A stretch of 50,786 nucleotides of DNA from Gammaproteobacteria bacterium (GCA_026708585.1 JAPOUQ010000109.1:1-50786); one strand, 5' to 3'; positions 35,233 to 45,021 are shown, counted from the first letter of the stretch. The notes: a model not told the origin generated them from the letters alone. Program-made: numbers and translations.

Positions 35233-36027
35233 GGGAACATATACAAAGAATACTTATCTGAATATCTCAAGGATGTTATGCCAACAGGGCAAGCATAACT
35301 TAGTACATGCCGAATTGCCGTAAACCTGCAATAGAATTGATAATGATAATATCACATAGAGAAATATTTACGGTTTATTAGAAGTTCTGAGAAAATCTGA
35401 TTTCTTTTCTGTTCTTATGCAACTTCCAGCATTACGAATGATGAGGTTTTCAGAATTTGATGTCACTACTAGTCTCACTCTCCACAAAATCCGATTGAAT
35501 TTTCACTTCCGGATTTTCGATCATCGACTGGATTTCAGGAGCTTCCGTATGGGGATTGACGCTGTGATAGAAGTTCTTTTTTTTTGGTTATATGCAGATC
35601 CGAGTTTTATCTTGAGTTTTTATTGTGCAGAGTTCTGGATATTTTGCTCTATTTTGCTGAACACATATTAAGTTTTGGCGATCGCTTTTATGCTCTGTCG
35701 GTCAGCGTTTTATGGTCTTCATTTGATCTTTAATCCTTCTATATTTCAGCGCACATTTCGGGTAGTAGTGCGTGATGGTGTGATGCTTGGCACTGACGAT
35801 GTGCATGGTGATTAGCTCAACCTTCTCTTATACAAAGGCTTGAAATCGACCTGATGGTGAAATACTAAATTGATGTTATATACTCGAACCGAAGGGTGAA
35901 TGCCTACAAGAATTTGAGTCGTATTGTTAAATAGGCGGATCTGATCAAGAGTAATTACCGAGTGATTTGCGGTCTTCGATATCGTCCCAAGCAATTCTAG
36001 GATTATTTCCTGTGTTAAGATGGCTCC
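35233..36027. promoter_or_regulatory. upstream region of the ProV gene, otherwise empty
   Basis: About 795 AT-rich bases with no supported gene. Two adjacent GATAAT hexamers (35339-35350) resemble two-thirds of a Fur-type box about 107 bases before the ProV start; the third hexamer is poor (ATCACA). Open frames at 35417-35671 (plus) and 35812-36162 (minus) have no recognisable content, and the latter overlaps the nuclease pseudogene. Confidence 0.35.
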
Positions 36028-37595
36028 ATGAGAGAAAAAACCCAGACAGAGCTTCGTCCCCTGCCTATCGGGATTCAAACCTTTTCTATTCTCCGTGAAG
36101 AGGGTTACTACTATGTCGACAAGACGCCTCTGATTCGAGAACTCATCCGGAGTGGGTGACATTATTTTCTCTCACGCCCCCGTCGCTTTGGCAAGAGTCT
36201 CCTAGTCAGTACACTGAAAGAACTGTTTGAGGGAAATGAACCCTTGTTCCAAGGTTTGGATATCCACCCGCATTGGGACTGGTCGGTTAAGTATCCGGTC
36301 GTGCACCTGAGTTTTGGTGGAAACGTTAGCACGTCTGAGGATTTGAAAGATACTGTATTAAGTCAGCTTTATCGTATCGAAGGTGAATTTAACTTAGAAC
36401 TCCCTCGGTGAAGTCTGCATCCGAGCGGCTTCGACATATCCTGTATCAACTACACCAAAAGTCTAACCAACAGGTTGTCGTGCTGGTTGATGAATATGAT
36501 CGACCTGTGTTGAATGTGCTGGAGGATAAGGAGAAGGCCAGAGAAAACAGGGATACTTTACGTGATCTCTACAGCATTTTGAAAGATGCGGAAGAGTATA
36601 TTCGTTTTGTATTTGTGACCGGCATCACGATGTTTTCCAAGACCAGTTTTTCGTCGGATCTCAACAATCTTGACGATATCAGTCTCTACCCACCCCTTGC
36701 GACTATTTGCGGATATACGGATCATGATATTGACACCGTTTTCGCCCTGGAACTTCCCGGACTGGACCGGGACGAGATTCGCAGGTGGTACAACGGCTAT
36801 AGCTGGCTTGGCGAAGAGAAACTCTACAATCCACATACATACTTCAACTGTTCAGAAAACGCAAATTTCGGTCGCACTGGTTCAAGACGGGACAGCCAAG
36901 CTATATCTATCGTTTATTGCAGGAGAGAAAAGTCAGCTCTATACAATTGGAAAACCGCATATTAGATGCGGACCTGGTTTCGAATTTTGAACTTGATAAA
37001 TTTAGCAATGAAGCATTGTTGTTCCAGTCTGGCTATCTGACCATTACGAAAGAAAGGGAACAAGGCAGTCGTATTCTGTACCATCTGGACTATCCGAATT
37101 TTGAGGTGCAGAGCAGTTTCAACTTAGGCCTGGCGGAACACTTAACCGGTTGTGGTGTGGAAGTGGCGGAAGCAGGGGAAAGTCTAATTGAAGCGCTCGG
37201 GAAAACCGACTTTCAGGCGTTCCGGGAAAAGGTCCAGGGAAATTTCCCATGAATGGCATACCAGTGGCAAGCTTGGCCGTTATGAATCCTGGTATGCCAG
37301 TTTGTTGTACATGAGTTTTCGAACGACCCACGTTAATCTCAAGGTAGAGGATTCGTCAAGCCATGGGCGCTCAGAGATGGTGCTGTTGCATGAAGAGCAG
37401 GTGTTTGTGCTGGAGTTCAAGATGGTGGAAGAGGACAAAGGAGTACAGGAAGCACTAGACAGTGTCATTACCCAGATACGGGAAAAGCGCTATGCTGAGC
37501 AGTATCAAGACCGCGGGGAGCCGGTCCACCTGATCGGTATGGTGTTTAGCCGCAGTAAACGTAATCTGATCGATATGCGCGTTGAAGCACTTTAA
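36028..37595 (+). pseudogene. broken AAA-ATPase / PD-(D/E)XK nuclease-like gene (AAA-ATPase_like plus DUF1703)
   Basis: The intact family is about 520 residues: an AAA domain followed by a PD-(D/E)XK nuclease-like domain, common as scattered, often repeated genes of unknown function. Reading across frames recovers nearly the whole protein: LPIGIQTFSILREEGYYYVDKTPL, SRPRRFGKSLL (P-loop), VVVLVDEYDRPVL (Walker B), FVFVTGITMFSKTSF, RRWYNGYSW, HWFKTGQPSYIYRLL, SHEWHTSGKLGRYESWYASL and FVLEFKMVEEDKG (nuclease E-x-K). It is interrupted by an in-frame TGA at 36157-36159, a frame change near 36400, another near 36840-36848 and a third near 37235-37250. Codons are richer in G and C than in neighbouring genes, consistent with acquisition. 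The protein cannot be made in one piece. Confidence 0.88.
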
Positions 37596-37597
37596 CC

Positions 37598-37702
37598 AGA
37601 ACGGAATTGAAAGAGTGCTTAAGATATCTTCGTAGGAAAGACGTTTTAGTGCTCACTCATCTAGACAGACTGGCGCATAAAACTAATCCTGCGATAAAGA
37701 AG
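37598..37702 (+). pseudogene. serine recombinase (resolvase/invertase) fragment
   Basis: About 35 codons, starting three bases after the nuclease pseudogene stop, read RTELKECLRYLRRKDVLVLTHLDRLAHK. This matches the resolvase catalytic-domain block R-x-L-x-x-x-L-x-x-L-R-x-GD-x-L-V-V-x-x-LDRL-x-R, with GD changed to KD and the final Arg to His. The rest of a recombinase (N-terminal catalytic serine, DNA-binding domain) is not visible; the frame runs on to 37810 without family resemblance. It is probably the remnant of a mobile element that once accompanied the pseudogene. Confidence 0.55.
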
Positions 37703-38436
37703 TATTCATTGGCGTCATCTTTTCTAGTCGAGGAGTCCAATTTGAGTCAGCGTTCTGGGAACTGGAGTCTGGTCGGATACAAATTTACCGGCGTCCTTTC
37801 CTCAGGTTAACAATCCATATGCCAGGGACGTAATATCAAACCGGTCCTACCTCCCTATTGTTCTTCGGCCCCGAGTAGGTAGCGTTGCAAATCAACTGTA
37901 ACACCGTCCATGTAGATCGCGTCACCCCGACCCGCCCACGATGATGGAGCTTACGTGCAGTGTAAGTATTGCCCGCCGCCCCATCCAAACAGATCAATAC
38001 GGTTGACCAGCTCAAGCGAGACACTGGTATTATATGCACAAATCTAGGCCCATTCAGGTGAGGTCATGAGCATAGCCACCAGCATGGCGGTGAGTGCTAT
38101 TAATTTAGCTTGGCTTATAGGGTACAGAGGGTGGAATTTCTAGGATGTCTGGATTTGCCGATTTGCTTTGGTGGTGGAATCTATTTTTTCCATTAATACA
38201 ATGATTACTTCCTCTATGCACAATATGTAATTAGGACAGGATTGGCAACAATCCACTGAATATAAATTACCATCTGTGCGTTTTACACTTCTACAGAATA
38301 TTTACATGATGATTAACTATAATTTCCCAACCCTTCCTTCTCTACTAGTCAAAATTGTATCGATAGGTTGCTGACGAGTCTCGAATATACCAACAACAAC
38401 TCGGTGGACAGCCCTGAGAGCAAAGTCAACACATTT
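37703..38436. other. gene-poor stretch with decayed coding remnants
   Basis: No intact gene. On the minus strand between about 38040 and 37810 one frame reads coherent pieces (LVNRIDLFGWGGGQYLH, GRGDAIYMDGVTVDLQRYL) broken by two stops; I do not recognise the family. The composition is locally GC-richer than the flanks, like the adjacent nuclease pseudogene. The stretch from about 38100 to 38436 is AT-rich and shows nothing further. Confidence 0.4.
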
Positions 38437-38467
38437 AAGACAAAATTTGTCTTGAAAAATTCTTCAA
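38437..38467. promoter_or_regulatory. tandem palindromes, candidate operator of the carnitine operon
   Basis: AAGACAAA and TTTGTCTT form a perfect 17-base palindrome with one central base at 38437-38453. It overlaps a second near-palindrome, TTGAAAAATTCTTCAA, at 38452-38467 (one mismatched pair). Both lie 52 to 82 bases before the first gene of the carnitine operon, where a regulator dimer would be expected. No regulator gene is adjacent in this window. Confidence 0.5.
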
Positions 38468-38518
38468 ATCGCATGACACTTGCACCTTGTCCATAGAACA
38501 GACTCTGAGGGTTCGGTT

Positions 38519-39412
38519 TTGAACTTTAATGCGTTTATCACCTGTGCTGTTACCGGGTCCGGAAATTCGGTTGGCAAACATCCAGATATTCCGATCACTC
38601 CTGAACAAATCGCCACTGCAGCTATTGAGGCTGCCAGAGCAGGGGCTGCAATTGCACATGTTCATGTCCGCGATCCCGAAACAGGTGCTCCTTCCCGAAA
38701 ACCGGAATATTTTGCAGAGGTAATCGACCGGATACGAGACAGCGATATAGATGTAGTCATTAATACCACTGCTGGCATGGGCGGTGATTTAGTTTTCGGT
38801 CACGGTGAAAACCCATTACCTCTTGATCCATTAGGTACGGACATGGCTGGTCCACTGGAAAGACTTGCGCATGTCGAGCAATGTCTTCCAGAAATTTGTA
38901 CTCTGGATTGCGGTACCATGAATTTTGCTGAAAGTGATTACGTCATGACCAATACCCCAGGCATGTTGAAGACCATGGCAAAGAAGGTACAGGAACTGGG
39001 GGTTCGACCGGAGTTGGAAGTCTTTGACACCGGACATCTAGTATTTGTTAAAGAGTTGATTGATCAAGGCTTGATCGATGATCCGATCATGATTCAGCTA
39101 TGCATGGGAATACCATACGGTGCACCGGATGACCCCACAACTCTGATGTCAATGGTTCATGCTTTACCCAAAGGATCCATTTTCTCGGCTTTTTCGATTG
39201 GGAGAAACGAATTGCCTTATGTAGCTATGGCTGTTCTGGCAGGAGGTAATGTTCGGGTTGGTCTCGAAGACAATCTGTACCTTTCACGTGGGGTTTATGC
39301 AACCAATGCGCAACTGGTAGAACGTGCGGTCACCATTCTCTCGGCGATGGGTGTTTCGATTATGGATCCCAAAGCAGTTCGGGAAAAACTGAAGTTAAAG
39401 AAACACGCATAA
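38519..39412 (+). CDS. beta-keto acid cleavage enzyme (BKACE/DUF849), probable 3-dehydrocarnitine:acetyl-CoA trimethylamine-type transferase
   Basis: In carnitine catabolism this family condenses 3-dehydrocarnitine with acetyl-CoA to give betainyl-CoA and acetoacetate. The 297-residue TIM-barrel protein starts FNAFITCAVTGSGNSVGKHP. It retains the metal/substrate motif AHVHVRDPETGAPS, VVINTTAGMGGD, SLDCGTMN-like CTLDCGTMNF, and LEVFDTGHL. The TTG at 38519 is chosen because GAGGG sits seven bases upstream and homologues begin here; an in-frame TTG at 38480 would add 13 unusual residues. It is followed six bases later by a carnitine dehydrogenase gene, the standard pairing (cdhB with cdhA), which sets the substrate. 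Confidence 0.85.
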   Translation: MNFNAFITCAVTGSGNSVGKHPDIPITPEQIATAAIEAARAGAAIAHVHVRDPETGAPSRKPEYFAEVIDRIRDSDIDVVINTTAGMGGDLVFGHGENPLPLDPLGTDMAGPLERLAHVEQCLPEICTLDCGTMNFAESDYVMTNTPGMLKTMAKKVQELGVRPELEVFDTGHLVFVKELIDQGLIDDPIMIQLCMGIPYGAPDDPTTLMSMVHALPKGSIFSAFSIGRNELPYVAMAVLAGGNVRVGLEDNLYLSRGVYATNAQLVERAVTILSAMGVSIMDPKAVREKLKLKKHA

Positions 39413-39418
39413 TTCCGA

Positions 39419-40912
39419 ATGCAGGTTAACACAGTAGGGTTGATCGGAGGTGGAGTCATCGGTTCAGCATGGGCTGCCCGGTTACTGATCAATTCAGTTG
39501 ATGTCAGGATCTACGATCCCGACCCGAAATTATCAGCACGTCTGGATAAAGTGCTGAACAATGCACTCAGGGCCTATCGAAAAATGACCCTGGCCCCGGT
39601 TGATCTCAGAGGAGAATTGCAAATCGTCGATTCCATTGAGGAAGCGGTTCATGGTTCTGACTTCATTCAGGAAAGTGGTCCGGAACGGATTGATCTTAAA
39701 CAGCAACTTTTCCAGGAGATCGCATCACATGCCGGTGATGAAGTCATCATTGCTTCATCATCATCGGGTCTTTTGCCTAGTGATATGCAACAAGGTATCA
39801 ATAATCCCGAGCGTGTAATCGTCGGTCATCCATTTAATCCAGTTTACCTATTGCCCCTGATAGAAATTGTTGGTGGTCAACAAACCTCCAAACAAGTGAT
39901 TCACCATGCTGCAGAATTTTATTCAGAGATCGGTATGCACCCACTAGTGGTAAAAAAAGAGGTTCAGGCTTTTTTGGCTGACCGAATGATGGAGGCATTG
40001 TGGCGTGAATCCCTGCACTTGATCAATGAAGGTGTAGCGACTGTCGATGAACTGGATCAGGCAATCGCTTATGGTCCGGGAATCCGCTGGGCATTTATGG
40101 GTCCTTATCTCACATATCGAATTGCAGGTGGAGAAGGAGGTATGCATCATTTTATGTCCCAGTTTGGCCCAAGTCTGAAATGGCCATGGACCCGTTTTGA
40201 TGGTCCGGACCTGACTGACGACTTGTTGAACCGGATTACTGAGCAATCCGATCAGCAGGCGCAAAATCGATCCATATCCGAACTCGAACAAAAACGCGAT
40301 GATTGTATCGTATCCATTCTTCAAGGACTTCGGGTGAACGAAACTAGTGCTGGCCAAACGCTGGCGAAATACGAAGAGAAACTATATCGTATCTCACATA
40401 CTGATGATCAAACATCAGGCATGACCTCGGACAATGATTTCAATCAACCTCTACAACTACATTGTGGAGTAGTTCCTCCAGAGTGGGTTGATTACAACCA
40501 GCATATGACGGAAAGTAGTTATCTTCGAGCGATTGGTGATGCATCGGATGCTTTGTTTCAGTTGATCGGTGTTAATGAGGAATATCATCAACAGGGCTTC
40601 AGTTATTTTTCGGTTGAAACTCATTTGACCCACCAGGGTGAAATAAGGGCCGGTGAAGCATTTTATTTCCATACGCAAATTTTGAATATGGATGCAAAAC
40701 GATTGCATATTTATCATTCCATGTACGCAACAAAAGACCATCGGATATTGGCAACGGGAGAGCAAATGCTCCTGCATGTTAACACCCATGAATCCAGAAC
40801 CTGTTCGGCTGAGCCAGTAATCATGGAACGATTACAGACTATTTATGAGGGGCAGCGTAATCTTAAACTTCCTGTGAATTGTGGGCGTTCAATTCGAATG
40901 CCGAGTTCTTAA
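39419..40912 (+). CDS. lcdH: L-carnitine dehydrogenase fused to betainyl-CoA thioesterase
   Basis: The 497-residue protein oxidises L-carnitine to 3-dehydrocarnitine with NAD+ and, through its C-terminal domain, hydrolyses betainyl-CoA. Residues about 4-190 are a 3-hydroxyacyl-CoA-dehydrogenase-like Rossmann domain (VGLIGGGVIGSAWAA; SSSSGLLPSDMQ; VGHPFNPVYLLPLIEIVGG with the catalytic His). About 190-320 is the helical domain (VQAFLADRMMEALWRE, DELDQAIAYGPGIRWAFMGP). From about 350 runs a hot-dog thioesterase (HCGVVPPEWVDYNQHMTESSYL, with the DYN-HM active-site region). The fusion is known in rhizobia and relatives; Pseudomonas keeps the parts separate. Three bases separate it from the SDR gene. 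Confidence 0.88.
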   Translation: MQVNTVGLIGGGVIGSAWAARLLINSVDVRIYDPDPKLSARLDKVLNNALRAYRKMTLAPVDLRGELQIVDSIEEAVHGSDFIQESGPERIDLKQQLFQEIASHAGDEVIIASSSSGLLPSDMQQGINNPERVIVGHPFNPVYLLPLIEIVGGQQTSKQVIHHAAEFYSEIGMHPLVVKKEVQAFLADRMMEALWRESLHLINEGVATVDELDQAIAYGPGIRWAFMGPYLTYRIAGGEGGMHHFMSQFGPSLKWPWTRFDGPDLTDDLLNRITEQSDQQAQNRSISELEQKRDDCIVSILQGLRVNETSAGQTLAKYEEKLYRISHTDDQTSGMTSDNDFNQPLQLHCGVVPPEWVDYNQHMTESSYLRAIGDASDALFQLIGVNEEYHQQGFSYFSVETHLTHQGEIRAGEAFYFHTQILNMDAKRLHIYHSMYATKDHRILATGEQMLLHVNTHESRTCSAEPVIMERLQTIYEGQRNLKLPVNCGRSIRMPSS

Positions 40913-40915
40913 CGA

Positions 40916-41689
40916 ATGAATTTCGATGGACAAAGTGTTCTGATTACTGCTGGTGTATCTGGAATCGGCAGAGCGATTGCTCTCGGATTCTATAATGCTG
41001 GGGCATCGGTGCATGTAATGGATATCGACAAAACTACCGGACAACAGTTCGCTGAAGCTGTGCCTGAAATTATGGTTTCGATAGGTGATGCATCGAATGA
41101 ATCTCAAACTCAGTGTATCGCAGAACAACACATCTATACTTATGGAGGCATCGACGTTCTAGTCAACTGCGTCGGGATTGCCGGTCCTACTTCCCCCGTT
41201 CAGGATGTTTCCCTAGATGATTGGCACCGCTGTATGGCAGTTAACCTTGATTCGACTTTTCTTTATTGTCGAGCACTAATTCCAAATATGCGAAGTGCTG
41301 GACGCGGATCGATCATCAATATCTCATCAACGGCTGGATGGCACGGATATCCGCTTCGTTCTCCCTATGCTGCATCAAAGTGGGCGGTGATCGGGTTGAC
41401 TAAAACACTGGCTATGGAACTTGGTCCTTATGGTATTCGAGCCAATGTGATTTGTCCTGGCAGTATTAATGGGGACCGCATGGACAGGGTAATCCATGCA
41501 GAATCGGAGCAAAGTGGTCGATCGCAACAGGACGTGAGAAATAAATACACGAATAGTTGTTCATTGCGGACATTCATCGACGCAGAGGATATTTCCCGGA
41601 TGGCGTTGTTTCTAGCATCATCCGATGCAAGTCGCATCACGGGTCAGATCATGAATGTTGATGGACATATCGAGAATTTTGGATCATAA
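40916..41689 (+). CDS. Short-chain dehydrogenase/reductase
   Basis: NAD(P)-dependent oxidoreductase of 257 residues in the classical SDR fold. The cofactor motif reads TAGVSGIG (TG-x3-G-x-G with an Ala), followed by the acidic VMDID that favours NAD. The catalytic set is Ser in NISSTAGWHG with YAASK (Tyr-x3-Lys), then CPGSINGDRMDRV. The C-terminus ITGQIMNVDGHI is typical. It is directly behind the carnitine dehydrogenase gene, so it likely acts on carnitine, its D-isomer or a breakdown product, but the substrate cannot be read from the sequence. A 77-base gap with no terminator follows. Confidence 0.87.
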   Translation: MNFDGQSVLITAGVSGIGRAIALGFYNAGASVHVMDIDKTTGQQFAEAVPEIMVSIGDASNESQTQCIAEQHIYTYGGIDVLVNCVGIAGPTSPVQDVSLDDWHRCMAVNLDSTFLYCRALIPNMRSAGRGSIINISSTAGWHGYPLRSPYAASKWAVIGLTKTLAMELGPYGIRANVICPGSINGDRMDRVIHAESEQSGRSQQDVRNKYTNSCSLRTFIDAEDISRMALFLASSDASRITGQIMNVDGHIENFGS

Positions 41690-41766
41690 ACTGGTGATAC
41701 GAAGTTTTGCACAGTTAAATTAAAATACCATAATCACACCAAACAACCAAAGAAATCTTTGTTGAT

Positions 41767-42933
41767 ATGAACTTTGAGCCAAGTGAAGAGCAGAAAATTC
41801 TGATCAAGACAGCAAGACGTTTTGTTGAAGAGGAGCTGTATCCTTATGAGCAGGAAGTTGAGAAGACCGATAACGTGCGCCTTGAATTACGTCAACAGAT
41901 TATCAATCGAGCGATCAGTGTTGGATTGTATGCGGCTAATATGCCACAAGAGTTGGGAGGTGGAGGCCTTGACCCACTTTCGATGTGTATGCTGGATCGC
42001 GAACTTGGTCGAGCGAGTTATGCACTCCAATATACAGTTGGGCGTCCCAGTAATATCTTGCAAGCCTGTGTGGGTGATCAACGGGAACAGTACCTGTTAC
42101 CATGCATTCGAGGAGAAAAAACCGATTGTCTAGCAATGACCGAGCCTAGTGCTGGATCAGATGTTCGTTCAATGTCGACACGTGCAAAAAAGGATGGGCA
42201 GGACTACATTATCAATGGAACCAAGCACTTTATCAGTCACGCTGATATCGCAGACTTTGTTATTTTGTTTGCTGCAACCGGAGTTGACCAAACACCACGT
42301 GGTCCAAGAAAACGGATCACTGCATTTTTGATCGATAAAAATACGAGAGGTTTTGAGGTCCGAGATGGTTATGAGAGCGTATCCAATCGCGGTTATCACA
42401 ACTGTATTCTAGAATTTGATAACTGCAGGGTTCCACTAACACAAGTACTCGGTGAAGTAGACAAGGGTTTTGCGGTGGCCAATAACTGGTTGGGTAATAC
42501 TCGGTTGCAAGTTGCTGCAATCTGTCTTGGAAAATGTGATCGAGCATATGAACTAGCCAGCAACTATGCCGCGACAAGAGTGCAATTTAATCAGACTATC
42601 GGCAAGTTCCAGGGGGTTTCCTTCAAATTGGCCGACATGGCAATGAAGTTACGTGCCGCAGAACTAATCACCTATCAAGCTGGCACCAAGGCCAACAGCA
42701 ATGAAATGACCGATATGGATGCAGCTATGGCCAAGTTATCGGCGACCGAAGCACTGGCGTTTATTGCGGATGAGGCAATTCAGATTTATGGTGGTATGGG
42801 CTTGATGTCCGATTTGCCTTTGGAGAGAATCTGGAGAGATGCAAGGGTTGATCGGATTTGGGAGGGAACAAGCGAAATTCAGCGCATGATAATCGCACGG
42901 TCGATTTTGCGTCCACTAGAATCTATACGGTAA
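41767..42933 (+). CDS. Acyl-CoA dehydrogenase (CaiA-like context)
   Basis: FAD enzyme forming a trans-2-enoyl-CoA; 388 residues. It shows the family signatures CLAMTEPSAGSDVRSM (FAD/substrate loop), ING-KHFISHADIADFVIL, ATRVQFNQTIGKFQGVSFKLADMA, and QIYGGMGLMSDLPLERIWRDARVDRIWEGTSE, with the catalytic Glu in EGTSE. Next to CaiD- and acyl-CoA-ligase-type genes it probably acts on gamma-butyrobetainyl-CoA or crotonobetainyl-CoA, feeding carnitine formation; that is inference from context. Start ATG 41767; the gene ends six bases before the ligase. Confidence 0.9.
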   Translation: MNFEPSEEQKILIKTARRFVEEELYPYEQEVEKTDNVRLELRQQIINRAISVGLYAANMPQELGGGGLDPLSMCMLDRELGRASYALQYTVGRPSNILQACVGDQREQYLLPCIRGEKTDCLAMTEPSAGSDVRSMSTRAKKDGQDYIINGTKHFISHADIADFVILFAATGVDQTPRGPRKRITAFLIDKNTRGFEVRDGYESVSNRGYHNCILEFDNCRVPLTQVLGEVDKGFAVANNWLGNTRLQVAAICLGKCDRAYELASNYAATRVQFNQTIGKFQGVSFKLADMAMKLRAAELITYQAGTKANSNEMTDMDAAMAKLSATEALAFIADEAIQIYGGMGLMSDLPLERIWRDARVDRIWEGTSEIQRMIIARSILRPLESIR

Positions 42934-42939
42934 TCCATC

Positions 42940-45021
42940 TTGCAAATTGATCGGGACCGCTTGCATCGTTTTCTCAACCCCAAATCGATCGCGGTGGTTG
43001 GAGGTGACGAATCAGAACGGGTTCTTGGGCAGTGCGCAAAACTGGCTTATCAAGGCATTTTGTGGGCTGTCAATCCAAATCGAACAGAGTTGGCGGGTAT
43101 TCCCTGCGTTAAACACATCAATAAACTTCCAATAGTTCCCGATGCTGTATTCCTAGGTATATCTGCGGATCAATCTATCGAGTTTGTGGGACTTCTAGAA
43201 GTGATGGGTGTCGGTGGTGTGGTATGCCTGGCATCTGGGTTCAAAGAGATCGGTGAACTGGGTGAAGATCGACAAGAGAGACTGGTTCAGCTAGCGGGAT
43301 CAATGCCCGTATTGGGGCCAAATTGCTATGGGTATATAAATGCATTAACGGGTGCTGTACTGTTTCCGGATCAACATGGGCTATATCGAGTGGATCAGGG
43401 AGTTGCAATCATCACGGCTAGTGGAAATCTTGGCATCAACTTTACCTTGCAACAACGGAATCTGCCTATTGCATGGCTAATTACCGTAGGTAATCAAGCT
43501 GTGATGGGAATAGAAGATGCACTGGAAGTAGCACTGGAATGTGCGAATATTCGGGCCATAGGGCTGCATATCGAAGGGCTACGAGATGTTTCTCGATTCA
43601 TCCAGTTAACAGAGTTAGCTCGAGAAAAAGGGGTTGTGATTATCGTACTTAAGGTTGGGAAGTCAAAGATCGGCTCGAAAATCACGCAAAGCCATACTGC
43701 GGTTCTAGCAGGGGAGTCGCGTCTCTTTTTGGCACTCTTTAAGCGATTGGGTGTTGGTCAGACCGATACAGTTGAAGAATTTCTGGAGGCCTTGAAGTTG
43801 GCTTATGTTCACGGACCAATTGAGGGCAATCGTCTGGTTTCAATGAGTTGCTCAGGCGGGGAGGCTTCATTGCTCGCAGATTTAGCAGTTTCTCGAAATT
43901 TGCAATTTCCTGAGTTTACAAAGAAGCATAAATCTTTGCTTCGAAAAATCCTAACTGGCTATGTTTCTCTATCCAATCCGCTCGACTACCATACATTCAT
44001 CTGGGGAGATTATGATCGAACTTACCGCATGTTCTCGGCCATGATGAAAGGAGATTTTGATCTGTTTATTCTAATCATTGATTTTCCAGATCCAGAGTAT
44101 TGCGATGATTCAGCTTGGATAGGGACCATTCAAGCCTATGTCAAGGCTTGCCAAGAACATCTGGTAAAGGGAGTTGTTGTAAGTAGTATTCCAGAAAACA
44201 TAACGCGCAAGGTTGGCAAGTATCTGATCAATAACCAGATTGTTCCACTACAAGGTATGAGCCAGGCTTTGGCGGCAATAGAATCACTAAGTCAGGTTGG
44301 GATGACATGGAAATCCACAATTCATCCTCCTAAACTATCGTTCTTTGGATTATCAGCGAGTGCAGAGTACATGCAGTGTTTGGATGATCATACATCCAAA
44401 CAATTGCTGGCAAACTGTCAGATACCCGTGCCACCTGGGGAACGGGTACAAAGCGTTTCAGAAGCACTCAAAACAATCAAAAAAATAGGGTTTCCTATTG
44501 CCATAAAAGCGTTGGATTCAAATCTTGAGCATAAGTCTGAGGTGGGTGGGGTTAGGATTGGATTGCGAGAAACAGAACGAACTATCAATGAGGTTCGTCG
44601 TATGCTAGAAAGATGGAAAAGTTTGCGTCTTGAGAAGATGATAGACGACCATGTCGCTGAATTGATGGTCAGCATCAGTCACGATCCACAGTTTGGTCAT
44701 TTTCTGATGATTAGCGCAGGGGGCACACTGGTTGAGATGATCAATGACAATCAACTGTTACTGTTGCCAGTGGATGATGAGCAGATTCTTGAAGCCTTAC
44801 AATCTCTGAAAATCTGGCCACTTCTTAACGGGTATCGAGGACGCAAGTGTGCAGATTTAGAAGAATTGGTCAATACCATAAAGCAGGTAGTAGGCATTAT
44901 GAGAAAATTTGGTAAGAATATTTATGAAATTGAGATCAATCCGTTGATCATAGGTGAAACAGGAGCAGTTGTTGTCGATGCTTTAATCCGGACCAACAAA
45001 ATGGATCGAATCCATGGATAG
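42940..45021 (+). CDS. NDP-forming acyl-CoA synthetase (single-chain, CoA-binding plus ATP-grasp)
   Basis: Activates a carboxylate to its CoA thioester with ATP giving ADP and phosphate. The 693 residues contain a CoA-binding domain (about 10-115: FLNPKSIAVVGG), succinyl-CoA-ligase-like flavodoxin domains (about 145-430, with the phosphohistidine segment SHTAVLAGE near 253), and an ATP-grasp domain (about 480-690: FPIAIKALDSNLEHKSEVGGVRIGL and ISAGGTLVEM). The start is TTG 42940 without a ribosome site; no other start exists before the CoA-binding domain. It occupies the place of CaiC in the cai system and may activate gamma-butyrobetaine, crotonobetaine or carnitine. It overlaps caiD by eight bases. 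Confidence 0.85.
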   Translation: MQIDRDRLHRFLNPKSIAVVGGDESERVLGQCAKLAYQGILWAVNPNRTELAGIPCVKHINKLPIVPDAVFLGISADQSIEFVGLLEVMGVGGVVCLASGFKEIGELGEDRQERLVQLAGSMPVLGPNCYGYINALTGAVLFPDQHGLYRVDQGVAIITASGNLGINFTLQQRNLPIAWLITVGNQAVMGIEDALEVALECANIRAIGLHIEGLRDVSRFIQLTELAREKGVVIIVLKVGKSKIGSKITQSHTAVLAGESRLFLALFKRLGVGQTDTVEEFLEALKLAYVHGPIEGNRLVSMSCSGGEASLLADLAVSRNLQFPEFTKKHKSLLRKILTGYVSLSNPLDYHTFIWGDYDRTYRMFSAMMKGDFDLFILIIDFPDPEYCDDSAWIGTIQAYVKACQEHLVKGVVVSSIPENITRKVGKYLINNQIVPLQGMSQALAAIESLSQVGMTWKSTIHPPKLSFFGLSASAEYMQCLDDHTSKQLLANCQIPVPPGERVQSVSEALKTIKKIGFPIAIKALDSNLEHKSEVGGVRIGLRETERTINEVRRMLERWKSLRLEKMIDDHVAELMVSISHDPQFGHFLMISAGGTLVEMINDNQLLLLPVDDEQILEALQSLKIWPLLNGYRGRKCADLEELVNTIKQVVGIMRKFGKNIYEIEINPLIIGETGAVVVDALIRTNKMDRIHG

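Noticed and set aside
5055-35686. GCGATCGC octamers (near 5057, 10839 and 35679) resembling the cyanobacterial HIP1 element
   Set aside because: Only about three copies in 50 kb, mostly inside genes; far below cyanobacterial density and the gene content is not cyanobacterial.
35812-36162. 116-residue minus-strand frame
   Set aside because: Its first third is antisense to the start of the nuclease-like pseudogene and the rest has no recognisable content.
37810-38040. Coherent-looking minus-strand peptide fragments
   Set aside because: Two stops interrupt it and no family could be named; noted only as a possible remnant in the intergenic entry.
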